From the NCBI GenBank assembly GCA_934247125.1, contig CAKQIZ010000012.1, positions 1 through 30,252 on the forward strand: DNA of 30,252 nt. Direction: 5' to 3'. The notes beneath the pieces are model-generated. The model saw nothing but the letters and a program-made list of their open reading frames with translations, did no database searches and was not told where the DNA came from. The stretch's first letter is position 1. Every line of letters begins with the position of its first letter. Shown here piece by piece: positions 1 to 5,734 of the stretch. The translations under genes were made by a program, and so were the position numbers. The DNA is from an uncultured Clostridia bacterium. GTDB taxonomy: Bacteria; Bacillota; Clostridia; Peptostreptococcales; Anaerovoracaceae.

Positions 1-128
1 GGAGAAATCTAATGGTGCACTCGGTGCACCATTAAAAAAAGCAGGAGAAATCTAATGGTGCACTCGGTGCACCATTAAAAAAAGCAGGAGAAATCTAATG
101 GTGCACTCGGTGCACCATTAGAAAAGCA
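1..128. repeat. Three tandem 43-bp repeats with a perfect 25-bp palindrome
   Basis: Units run 1-43, 44-86 and 87-128; the third is one base shorter. Each holds a perfect palindrome with 11-base arms (TAATGGTGCAC) around a TCG centre, at 10-34, 53-77 and 96-120. Each unit begins GGAGAAATC, and a fourth partial unit at 129-137 supplies the ribosome binding site of the relaxase at 141. A further copy, identical over about 33 bases, lies inside the next gene but one (1852-1884). The A-run follows rather than a T-run, so these are not plus-strand terminators. Possible roles are operator or iteron sites for an element protein, or RNA hairpins controlling relaxase translation. The repeat is seen directly; its function is inference. 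Confidence 0.95.
2..55 (+). other. Possible 3' end of a truncated upstream reading frame
   Basis: The frame starting at base 2 is open across the first palindrome and ends at TAA 53-55 in the second unit. It encodes EKSNGALGAPLKKAGEI before the stop. The first part matches the EKSNGALGAPLK segment of the winged-helix protein at 1408-2523, so a related protein may end here. The window edge cuts it off, and the match could come from the shared DNA repeat alone. Confidence 0.25.
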
Positions 129-140
129 GGAGAAATCAAC

Positions 141-1337
141 ATGGCAGGGATAGTATTAGTAGAAAAATTCATTCAACCTGGAGCAAACGCTTACAGAGGA
201 TATGTCGAGTATATCGATAGACCGGAAGCTATACGTGATATAAAAGAATTGAGAGAATACGATGTTTTCGGGACATATCAGGATTATATGGATAACCCTG
301 AAAAATCCACAGGTCTTTTCAATGAGAAAGATAATATTACAGATGATGAAAAACAGGAACTCAAGAATATCTTTGACAGTTCGCAAAAAAAAGGCAGCCT
401 GCTGTTTCAGACTGTAATATCATTTGAACCTGAGTTTCTTGAAATAAACGGGATAATGGATGATGATGGATATGTACATGAAGACATCTTGAAAGATTAT
501 ACAAGAACTGCTGTAGCAGCAATACAGGAAAAAGAGAATATGCAAGGCTTTGTCTGGATGGCAGCGATCCATCATAATACGGATAATGCACATATACATA
601 TCGCAATGGTAGACCCTGATCCATCTTGGGTATTGGGCGAGGGAAGATGCTGCGTAAATGCCAGAGGTGAATTGTATCAGAGGGGGAAATGGCGAAAAAG
701 TACTATGGAAGCGGCAAAAAGCAGAATCGTCAACAAAGCGCTCTCTCTTTCAGATGCAAACAAGCAGATAAATGAAATAATGCGTCAGCGGATCATCTTT
801 GAAAGTAGGAAGGATAGATTTAATCGCAGGAATGATCCGGAAATAGAGAAAGCATTCATATCACTTTTGCAGCAGCTTCCGGGGGACATGCGATTGTGGA
901 AATACGGAAACAATGCAATGAAGCCATATATTTCACATATCGATGATATATCAGATATAGTGATAGAAAAATACTTTAAAGATGATATGGAAGAACTTAA
1001 TTCGATGCTTGAAGACATATCTGGTAAATATGAAGCAGCATACGGAAGCAACAAAAATGGACGGCGTTTTAAAGAGAATAAGATAGCCGACATGTATTAC
1101 AGAATGGGAAATGCCGTATTGACCGAATGTAGGAAAATAGAGCATGAAAAACGGAAAAAGGTATTTAAGGATAAAGCGAAAAATACTGGGAAAGTACGCA
1201 CACGTACATACACGGGTGTGGCATTGAACAGTGCTGTCAATACATTGAAAAAAGTTTTTCGTAAAGACATACAGAGTATGAAAAATCAGGCTATTTATAG
1301 AAAGACACAAACGGACATAGAAAATACATTGGAATAA
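141..1337 (+). CDS. MobP2-like relaxase (conjugative mobilization protein)
   Basis: Likely a DNA relaxase that nicks the element at its transfer origin and stays bound through a tyrosine. The 398-residue protein has the N-terminal signature of Firmicutes MobP2 relaxases, including GYVEYIDRPEA at about 20-30 with candidate catalytic tyrosines Y21 and Y24. The metal-binding three-histidine motif is HHNTDNAHIHI at 144-154 (H145, H151, H153). The C-terminal third is lysine/arginine rich and has no recognised domain. The start is fixed by GGAG at 129-132, eight bases before ATG; that site is the truncated fourth copy of the tandem repeat. A terminator follows at once. No coupling protein or type IV secretion gene is visible, so those would lie left of the window, or the element is mobilizable only. 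Confidence 0.85.
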   Translation: MAGIVLVEKFIQPGANAYRGYVEYIDRPEAIRDIKELREYDVFGTYQDYMDNPEKSTGLFNEKDNITDDEKQELKNIFDSSQKKGSLLFQTVISFEPEFLEINGIMDDDGYVHEDILKDYTRTAVAAIQEKENMQGFVWMAAIHHNTDNAHIHIAMVDPDPSWVLGEGRCCVNARGELYQRGKWRKSTMEAAKSRIVNKALSLSDANKQINEIMRQRIIFESRKDRFNRRNDPEIEKAFISLLQQLPGDMRLWKYGNNAMKPYISHIDDISDIVIEKYFKDDMEELNSMLEDISGKYEAAYGSNKNGRRFKENKIADMYYRMGNAVLTECRKIEHEKRKKVFKDKAKNTGKVRTRTYTGVALNSAVNTLKKVFRKDIQSMKNQAIYRKTQTDIENTLE

Positions 1338-1345
1338 TTGAACTG

Positions 1346-1378
1346 AAAGAGAGTTGTTAAAAGCAATTCTCTTTTTTT
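1346..1378 (+). terminator. Rho-independent terminator after the relaxase gene
   Basis: Eleven-base stem (AAAGAGAGTTG pairing with CAATTCTCTTT, one G-T wobble), loop of seven, then a T-run to 1378. It separates the relaxase from the next gene, which has its own ribosome binding site but no obvious promoter. Confidence 0.8.
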
Positions 1379-1407
1379 GTAAAGACACATGAGACAGGAG
1401 CGTTAAA

Positions 1408-2523
1408 ATGCAGAAAGAGATGAATAAAAACATATGCGATATTTTAAAGTTTGAAGGAGTAATGTCGGGCGGATTTGGTATGGCACCAAGGATCGTAATG
1501 AGAGATCATCGCCTTTCTATTGAAGCAAAAGCTATATACTGTTATTTTCAGTCATTTGCAGGAGATAGTGAGAATAACTTTCCTTCGCGAGAAAAGATCT
1601 TGAAAGATTTGAATATCAGTAAAAGCCGTTATTATAAATATTTAGATCAGCTCATGATGTACGATTACATAAGAATAGAGCGAGAGGAAGTAAACGGCTG
1701 GAAAGGACGTAATATCTATGTGATCGTAGCTAATCCTGCATCAAGTGATCCGAATCCGCCTAAACCTTCAAAGGCGTCAGGAAACAGAAAAGAAACGACT
1801 ATATGTCTGAAAAACGAAAGCCAAGCTCATCAGAATAAGAAAAAAGAAGAAAAATCTAATGGTGCACTCGGTGCACCATTAAAATTAAAAAAGGAAGGAC
1901 ACAAAACACATATCCATAACGCAGAAACGCAGTACCAGAAAGAATATCAAAAGGCTGAAGAAAATTTAAAGTTTAGGGAGCTTGTAGAAAAATACCCAGC
2001 GGATGCTGCAGATATAAAAACGATTTTTTCTGTTATAGAAGATATGCTGTATTCAGAAGAAATAAAAATATCCGGGGCTGTCAAAAAACATGAGTGTATA
2101 GTGAAAATGGCGGATATGCTTACATGGAAGCATATAATTTATGTTTTGAACGGGACAAAAAAGAATAAAGCCTCTATAAGAAATAAGCGAGCATGGATCC
2201 AGACCTGTCTGATGAACAGTATACATGAATCGCAGGAAGATATAGATGCAGCTGTGGAAGCCGCAACAAAGCAGGTGGAGAAAGAACACATCAAAAAGGA
2301 GAAATATGGTACATGGCCAAAGGAAGATAAGAGGGAGCGATCAGTGCTCAAGGAACATCCATATCTATCTGAACGAGACAGAAAGTTAAAAGATCTGCTT
2401 TCCAAAAGAGCTCGTGTGGTTATCATAAAAGGATCGACAGACAGTATAGACCAAGAAATCGGACAGATAACTAAAGAAATGAAAGCATATGCTGAGAGTA
2501 AACAAATAGCTATAACTATATAG
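1408..2523 (+). CDS. Winged helix-turn-helix protein, replication-initiator type
   Basis: The 371-residue protein has an N-terminal winged helix of the kind found in plasmid and phage replication or regulatory proteins of Firmicutes (about residues 36-95: LSIEAKAIYCYF, then NISKSRYYKYLDQLMMYDYIRI). A charged low-complexity linker follows (about 110-165). It contains KSNGALGAPLK at 149-159, encoded by a copy of the palindrome tandemly repeated at 1-128. The C-terminal half is helical and charged and has no domain I can name. AGGAG at 1396-1400 sits seven bases before ATG 1408. An iteron-like array and an AT-rich tract follow directly, a layout typical of a replication module. The replication role is inferred from context; a transcription regulator is the alternative. 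Confidence 0.7.
   Translation: MQKEMNKNICDILKFEGVMSGGFGMAPRIVMRDHRLSIEAKAIYCYFQSFAGDSENNFPSREKILKDLNISKSRYYKYLDQLMMYDYIRIEREEVNGWKGRNIYVIVANPASSDPNPPKPSKASGNRKETTICLKNESQAHQNKKKEEKSNGALGAPLKLKKEGHKTHIHNAETQYQKEYQKAEENLKFRELVEKYPADAADIKTIFSVIEDMLYSEEIKISGAVKKHECIVKMADMLTWKHIIYVLNGTKKNKASIRNKRAWIQTCLMNSIHESQEDIDAAVEAATKQVEKEHIKKEKYGTWPKEDKRERSVLKEHPYLSERDRKLKDLLSKRARVVIIKGSTDSIDQEIGQITKEMKAYAESKQIAITI
1857..1881. repeat. Intragenic copy of the 25-bp palindrome
   Basis: Same 11-base arms and TCG centre as the copies at 10-34, 53-77 and 96-120. Here it lies in frame in the winged-helix gene, in the only one of three frames without a stop, giving NGALGAPL. Confidence 0.95.
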
Positions 2524-2567
2524 AGAATATACACATGCTGCACAAAACTAAGAGTCTTTCGAATCAT

Positions 2568-2752
2568 GATGTCCTTATTTTAAGGACATCTATAAAAATG
2601 TTGAAAAATACGATGTCCCTATTTTGAGGACATCGGTGAAAACGTTGAAAAATATGATGTCCCTGTTTTAAGGACATCTATAAAAATCCATAAAAGAGTT
2701 TTTGAAGGGCTGGAAACGTTGAAATTCCCGATGTCCTTATTTTAAGGACATG
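2568..2752. repeat. Iteron-like array: four palindromic repeats, 44-bp period
   Basis: Four copies of a 23-base palindromic site (GATGTCC, nine AT-rich bases, GGACATC) lie at 2568-2590, 2612-2634, 2656-2678 and 2730-2752; the last ends in G. Starts are spaced 44, 44 and 74 bases. The first copy has perfect 10-base arms around TTT. The intervening DNA is also similar, with GTTGAAA shortly before copies 2, 3 and 4. The 44-base period is close to four helical turns, so bound proteins would lie on one face. Position directly downstream of the replication-type gene suggests initiator binding sites. Confidence 0.85.
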
Positions 2753-2844
2753 TATATTAGTTAAATAGTTATATATATAATATATTAATATAATATATAA
2801 TTATATATCCTCCTCTTCCTCTATAGTCTCCCTCTCCTCCTTTG
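2753..2844. other. AT-rich tract and pyrimidine tract, possible origin unwinding region
   Basis: From 2753 to 2808 the sequence is almost entirely alternating A/T with a single early G or two; 2809-2844 is then nearly all pyrimidine on the plus strand. Next to the iteron-like array this matches the usual origin layout of initiator sites beside an easily melted region. No DnaA box was identified by eye. The tract is seen; origin function is inference. Confidence 0.5.
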
Positions 2845-2897
2845 AGTGGGTTCTCAGATCGAGGAAGAAGATGATGATTGTATAACAAGCTCCAACT

Positions 2898-3122
2898 ATG
2901 GGAAATTTGAACGGCAGGGCTCGGAGTCCAATGATGCGCCGCTATCCCGGAGTGGAACTTTGCGAGTATCTGATCCGCACCTATACCCGCCCCAGCGAAC
3001 TGGTAGTGGACATTTGCGCGTGTTCCGGCACAACCGCTTTGTATGCTTTGAAACGGCTCCGACCTTTTATGTCGCCGTCAGTGAGCGCATCCGTGCGGCT
3101 CGCGATGAAACTTAGCAAATAG
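2898..3122 (+). pseudogene. Remnant of a site-specific DNA methyltransferase
   Basis: The frame contains PGVELCEYLIRTYTRPSELV followed by VDICACSGTTALYAL. This resembles the C-terminal part of N4/N6 amino-type DNA methylases, where PVELxxxLIxxYT leads into the AdoMet-binding DPFxGSGTT motif. Here that motif is degraded (ICACSGTT) and everything else of the enzyme is missing: upstream is origin-like DNA, and after the motif the frame drifts into unrelated sequence and stops at 3122. The segment is clearly GC-richer than its neighbours, suggesting separate import. No ribosome binding site fits ATG 2898. I read it as a dead fragment; the family match is by eye. Confidence 0.55.
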
Positions 3123-3154
3123 GAAATCAGCAAAATTTATGTGTTGTAAAAACT

Positions 3155-3187
3155 GCTGTTGAATTTTACAGCAAATTAGGATATACT
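3155..3187 (+). promoter_or_regulatory. Promoter and candidate operator of the toxin-antitoxin operon
   Basis: TTGAAT at 3159-3164, a 17-base spacer and TATACT at 3182-3187 form a good vegetative promoter 24 bases before the antitoxin start. An inverted repeat GCTGT/ACAGC (3155-3159 and 3168-3172) overlaps the -35 box, a likely autorepression site for the antitoxin complex. Confidence 0.65.
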
Positions 3188-3210
3188 ATGGCTGAAAGGA
3201 GTTGAGCAAT

Positions 3211-3465
3211 ATGCCAAATATCAAACCCATTTCCGATCTGCGAAATTACAGCGATGTCCTGCATGATGTGGCGGTTGGTGCTCCGGTTTTTCTGACAAAG
3301 AACGGGCGCGGCAGATATGCAATTCTCGATATGCAGGACTTTGAAAAGACACAGGCAACCCTCCGGCTGATGAATGAACTTGCAAAAGGCCGAAAATCTG
3401 GCGAAGAGAAAGGCTGGCTGACATTGGAAGCCGTGGAGAAGAACCTCGGGATTGTCAATGAATAA
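3211..3465 (+). CDS. Phd/YefM-family antitoxin
   Basis: An 84-residue protein of the prevent-host-death type. The N-terminal half (PISDLRNYSDVLHDVAVGAP, then VFLTKNGRGRYAILDM) is the typical Phd/YefM DNA-binding fold, where the antitoxin represses its own promoter. The C-terminal part (from about residue 45) would wrap and neutralise the toxin. ATG 3211 is chosen because AGGAG at 3197-3201 is nine bases upstream; a TTG at 3202 in the same frame overlaps that site. The coding end overlaps the toxin start by eight bases, indicating translational coupling. The pair probably stabilises the element by post-segregational killing. Confidence 0.88.
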   Translation: MPNIKPISDLRNYSDVLHDVAVGAPVFLTKNGRGRYAILDMQDFEKTQATLRLMNELAKGRKSGEEKGWLTLEAVEKNLGIVNE

Positions 3466-3784
3466 TTTGCATTTATCCGAAGAAGCCCAAAACGATCTTT
3501 TAGAAATCAAAGCCTATATTGAGGAAGAGCTACTGAACCCATCCGCAGCATTGGCAACCGTAAGTCGAATTACAAAAAGTCTCCGCATTTTACAGAACCA
3601 TGCACAGGCCGGAGCTCCGCTATCTTCGATTGCAGATATAGAGAGCGATTATCGCTTTATTGTAAGCGGCAATTACATTAGCTTCTACCGTGCTTACGGC
3701 AGCGAAGTTTTTATTGACCGTATTCTCTATGCCCGCCGCGATTATATGCGGATTTTGTTCGGAGACAGTACAACAGATGAATAA
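3458..3784 (+). CDS. ParE/RelE-superfamily toxin
   Basis: A 108-residue protein with the ParE/RelE fold signature: N-terminal LSEEAQNDLLEIKAYIEEEL, central YRFIVSGNYISFYRAYGSEVFIDRIL and C-terminal YARRDYMRILF. ParE members poison DNA gyrase and RelE members cleave mRNA on the ribosome. The LLEIKAYIEEELLNPSAA helix and the ending YARRDYMRILF look more ParE-like, but the target cannot be settled by reading. ATG 3458 lies within the last codons of the antitoxin gene (eight-base overlap), the usual antitoxin-first order. A strong terminator follows 15 bases after the stop, so this is a closed two-gene unit. Confidence 0.85.
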   Translation: MNNLHLSEEAQNDLLEIKAYIEEELLNPSAALATVSRITKSLRILQNHAQAGAPLSSIADIESDYRFIVSGNYISFYRAYGSEVFIDRILYARRDYMRILFGDSTTDE

Positions 3785-3798
3785 ATGACAAACCATTG

Positions 3799-3828
3799 AA
3801 CCGCTTGTAGAAAAACAGGCGGTTTTTT
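3799..3828 (+). terminator. Terminator of the toxin-antitoxin operon
   Basis: Nine-base stem (AACCGCTTG with CAGGCGGTT, one wobble), A-rich loop of eight, then six T residues. Confidence 0.85.
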
Positions 3829-3913
3829 CATGTACAAAAGAAGCGTGAAAAAATAAAATCAGTGGCAGCAGTCTTTGGAAAATAGTTAAGAGTAGGATGT
3901 GCATGAAACCATT

Positions 3914-3993
3914 TTGGAATCTTGATAAATACAAGGGTATCATTACTGCTTTTCCCTTGGTGATTTGGTAAATACCCTCCTAAGAAATAAAAT
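3914..3993 (+). promoter_or_regulatory. Two candidate promoters before the serine recombinase
   Basis: Candidate one is TTGGAA 3914-3919, 18-base spacer, TATCAT 3938-3943. Candidate two is TTGGTA 3965-3970, 17-base spacer, TAAAAT 3988-3993. An inverted repeat CAAGGG/CCCTTG (3932-3937, 3954-3959) lies between them and could be a recombinase binding site. Only transcripts from candidate one would contain both arms of the hairpin at 3976-4025. Confidence 0.4.
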
Positions 3994-4025
3994 TTAGTCA
4001 TACTTTAAATTTTATTTTTAGGAGG
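3976..4025 (+). promoter_or_regulatory. Hairpin burying the ribosome binding site of the recombinase
   Basis: A 21-base arm at 3976-3996 and a 20-base arm at 4006-4025 are complementary except for one extra G in the first. The loop is nine bases. The second arm includes GGAGG, the ribosome binding site of the gene starting at 4033, and the first arm includes its complement CCTCC. In RNA this would close translation; in DNA it is a long inverted repeat that could bind a protein. Confidence 0.7.
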
Positions 4026-4032
4026 TAGAATC

Positions 4033-4701
4033 ATGGAATATGGTTATGCAAGAGTAAGTACACGAGAGCAGAATCTGGATCGTCAGATTGCAGCATTGAT
4101 GGAGGCCGGAGTCGCAAAAAACAAGATATTTTCAGATAAACAGTCGGGCAAAGATTTTGCACGGCCACAGTATCAAAAGATGAAATATAAAATGAAGCCA
4201 GGAGATGTGATGTTTGTAAAGGAGTTAGATCGTCTTGGGCGTAATTATGATGAGATAATAGCAGAATGGAGAGAGTTAACAAAAGTTAAAGGTGTTGATA
4301 TCGTGGTGCTTGATATGCCACTTCTTGATACTCGTCAAGGAGAAGGTGGGCTTACGGGGCAGTTTATTTCGGATATGGCATTAACGATACTGTCCTACGT
4401 GGCCGATATAGAGCGACAAAAAAATAGACGACGCCAAGCCGAGGGAATTGCAATCGCCAGAGAAAAAGGGATCAAGTTTGGTCGTCCAGTAAAAAGTGAT
4501 CCGGAAATGTTTAAAGAAATTGCGATTCAATATTTAAATAAAGAATTATCATCTCGACAAGCCGCTGAAATGTGTGGATTGTGCCAAAGCACGTTTTTAC
4601 GGAAAGTTAAAAAGGTTAAAAATGAATCTAAAACTAGACTTTTTTACTCAAGCATCATTGAAACAACAGATACTGAAATTTCAATAGTTTTCTTACTTTA
4701 A
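4033..4701 (+). CDS. Serine recombinase, resolvase/invertase family
   Basis: A 222-residue small serine recombinase that exchanges DNA strands through a 5' phosphoserine link. The catalytic domain is intact: YARVSTREQ with nucleophile S9, and ELDRLGRN with D66, R67 and R70. The long helix (about 105-140) and the RRRQAEGIAIAREKGIKFGRP linker follow. The C-terminal helix-turn-helix is at about 171-193 (ELSSRQAAEMC, then STFL). The last 25 residues are an unusual hydrophobic tail that may result from a late indel. GGAGG at 4021-4025 precedes ATG 4033 but lies in a hairpin. Its work could be resolving multimers or inverting a segment. The next gene carries nearly the same helix-turn-helix. Confidence 0.9.
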   Translation: MEYGYARVSTREQNLDRQIAALMEAGVAKNKIFSDKQSGKDFARPQYQKMKYKMKPGDVMFVKELDRLGRNYDEIIAEWRELTKVKGVDIVVLDMPLLDTRQGEGGLTGQFISDMALTILSYVADIERQKNRRRQAEGIAIAREKGIKFGRPVKSDPEMFKEIAIQYLNKELSSRQAAEMCGLCQSTFLRKVKKVKNESKTRLFYSSIIETTDTEISIVFLL

Positions 4702-4719
4702 TATGATTATATCATGCAC

Positions 4720-4745
4720 GAATCAAAAAGTCTGCTTTTTGGTTC
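4720..4745. repeat. Hairpin between recombinase and regulator genes
   Basis: Eleven-base arms (GAATCAAAAAG and CTTTTTGGTTC, one wobble) around TCTG. No T-run follows on the plus strand, so termination is doubtful; it may be a regulator site upstream of the gene at 4770. Confidence 0.6.
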
Positions 4746-4769
4746 AACAGATCATGGTAAAGGGAAATT

Positions 4770-5162
4770 ATGAAGGACAAATTACAATTATATGAAGAGT
4801 GTAAAAGAAGATACAAACTTGGGGAATTGTCGAGTCGACAAGCTGCCGAAATGTGTCAAATACCGCAAAGTACATTTTTGAACTGGGTCAAGCAAGATAG
4901 TTGCAGTGATCCTGAGGAAATGGTGAGAGTTCCTAGGCTATGTGCTTTGAGAGCGGAACGGGGAATTTCTGCATATGATCTAGCACAAATGAGCGGTGTA
5001 AGCAGAGCAACGATTTATAATTGTGAAAATAAAAGTAGTCGTATAGGCCGTGCCTCATCTTTGAAAATTTGTAGAGCTTTAGGCGTAGATGATATGCTGG
5101 ATCTCAATGCACTAGTTGATATTCCCAAACATATTCTTCACGGCGCAAAGCGCAAGCTCTAA
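4770..5162 (+). CDS. Two-domain regulator: resolvase-type HTH fused to XRE-type HTH
   Basis: A 130-residue protein with two DNA-binding domains. Residues 17-42 are a resolvase-type helix-turn-helix; within ELSSRQAAEMC...QSTFL (19-37) 16 of 19 residues match recombinase residues 171-189 of the gene just upstream. Residues about 54-107 form a Cro/C1 (XRE) domain, with ISAYDLAQMSGVSRATIYNCEN as helices 2 and 3. There is no catalytic domain. A protein able to bind the recombinase's sites without cutting them could repress or direct recombination; that is inference. The similarity extends to DNA level, suggesting local duplication of the HTH segment. The start is ATG 4770 after AAAGGG. Function is otherwise unknown. 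Confidence 0.75.
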   Translation: MKDKLQLYEECKRRYKLGELSSRQAAEMCQIPQSTFLNWVKQDSCSDPEEMVRVPRLCALRAERGISAYDLAQMSGVSRATIYNCENKSSRIGRASSLKICRALGVDDMLDLNALVDIPKHILHGAKRKL

Positions 5163-5172
5163 AAAAGATATA

Positions 5173-5222
5173 TTGTATGATACTGCAAATATTTGATTTG
5201 TATGATACTGCAAATATTTGAT
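5173..5222. repeat. Perfect tandem duplication of a 25-bp unit
   Basis: Two identical 25-base units at 5173-5197 and 5198-5222, with the first five bases of a third copy after them. Each contains the palindrome CAAATATTTG. They begin about ten bases after the regulator's stop codon and could be paired binding sites. Confidence 0.9.
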
Positions 5223-5469
5223 TTGTAGATTTCATAAATGAACATTGAAAAACAGGCAGAGCCTCATAGCATCTATACTGTGAACCAAATGGAGCAGTGC
5301 GAAGATTTTCTCCAGTCATGATAAATGATGATAACTGGTGATCCAATAAGTTTGGCAAGAAAGAAGCAGCACATTTGGGGAAGAACCGTATATAGGGATG
5401 GCACACCACAGGAAAAGTGCTTGCAGAAGCAGCGGTCAAGATAGTAAAGAGGAGAATTGGAAGAAAAAA

Positions 5470-5501
5470 ATGAGCGATGAACCATTTGGTTCGTTGCTCA
5501 T
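5470..5501 (-). terminator. Terminator-like hairpin reading to the left
   Basis: Arms ATGAGCGATGAACC and GGTTCGTTGCTCAT pair except for a small internal loop. On the minus strand the hairpin is followed by a run of seven T residues. No minus-strand gene is evident to its right, so it may be a leftover or may block antisense transcription. Confidence 0.5.
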
Positions 5502-5524
5502 TAATCCATAAACATAAATGAAAA

Positions 5525-5557
5525 AAGGATCAAGTTTTGAGCGCGAGATCCTTTTAT
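5525..5557 (+). terminator. Weak terminator-like hairpin
   Basis: Nine-base arms AAAAGGATC and GATCCTTTT enclose about 15 bases and end in TTTTA. It could work in either direction. It separates the broken region from the integrase. Confidence 0.45.
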
Positions 5558-5625
5558 AACACGGAATCTTGAACGTAATTAATATGATTAACATAACGCA
5601 ACAAGACCCTTTTAATATATTTTAT

Positions 5626-5734
5626 TTTCTTACGCAGGAATTTGCAAGTGTTTTTTTATGTGAATATATATTATTTGATGAAAACGTAACGCCGGCATTG
5701 TATGATATATATGCGGCGTAAGAAAGGAGGCTAG
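5626..5734 (+). promoter_or_regulatory. Integrase promoter and structured leader
   Basis: TTGCAA 5642-5647, a 17-base spacer and TATATA 5665-5670 form a candidate promoter. TTTCTTACGC (5626-5635) is the exact complement of GCGTAAGAAA (5716-5725), whose end runs into the ribosome binding site AAAGGAGG (5723-5730). ACGCCG (5689-5694) can instead pair with CGGCGT (5714-5719); the two pairings exclude each other. A short frame 5711-5734 (MRRKKGG, TAG) ends immediately before the integrase GTG in the same frame, but has no ribosome binding site of its own. Confidence 0.5.

Larger units (their letters stand above)
5223..5625. other. Stretch without a recognisable gene
   Basis: No open frame here has a ribosome binding site and a familiar protein. 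Short plus-strand stretches such as 5400-5471 read like coding sequence (GKVLAEAAVKIVKRRIGRKK) but are broken by stops, so this may be decayed gene DNA. It contains two hairpins, listed separately. Confidence 0.5.

Noticed and set aside
10..120. Tandem palindromes as transcription terminators
   Set aside because: On the plus strand they are followed by A-runs, and on the minus strand the T-run precedes the hairpin, so neither direction gives a terminator.
2568..2752. CRISPR array
   Set aside because: Four repeats of 23 bases with about 21-base gaps superficially fit, but the gaps resemble one another, the last gap is longer, and no cas gene is present. Iteron-like sites explain it better.
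2846..3115. 89-codon frame overlapping the methylase remnant
   Set aside because: It is read in another frame, is rich in Arg, Ser and Pro, and resembles no protein; the methylase-like frame 2898-3122 explains the segment.
4033..5162. IS607-like insertion sequence
   Set aside because: The recombinase has its DNA-binding domain at the C-terminus, not the N-terminus as in IS607 TnpA, and no TnpB gene follows.
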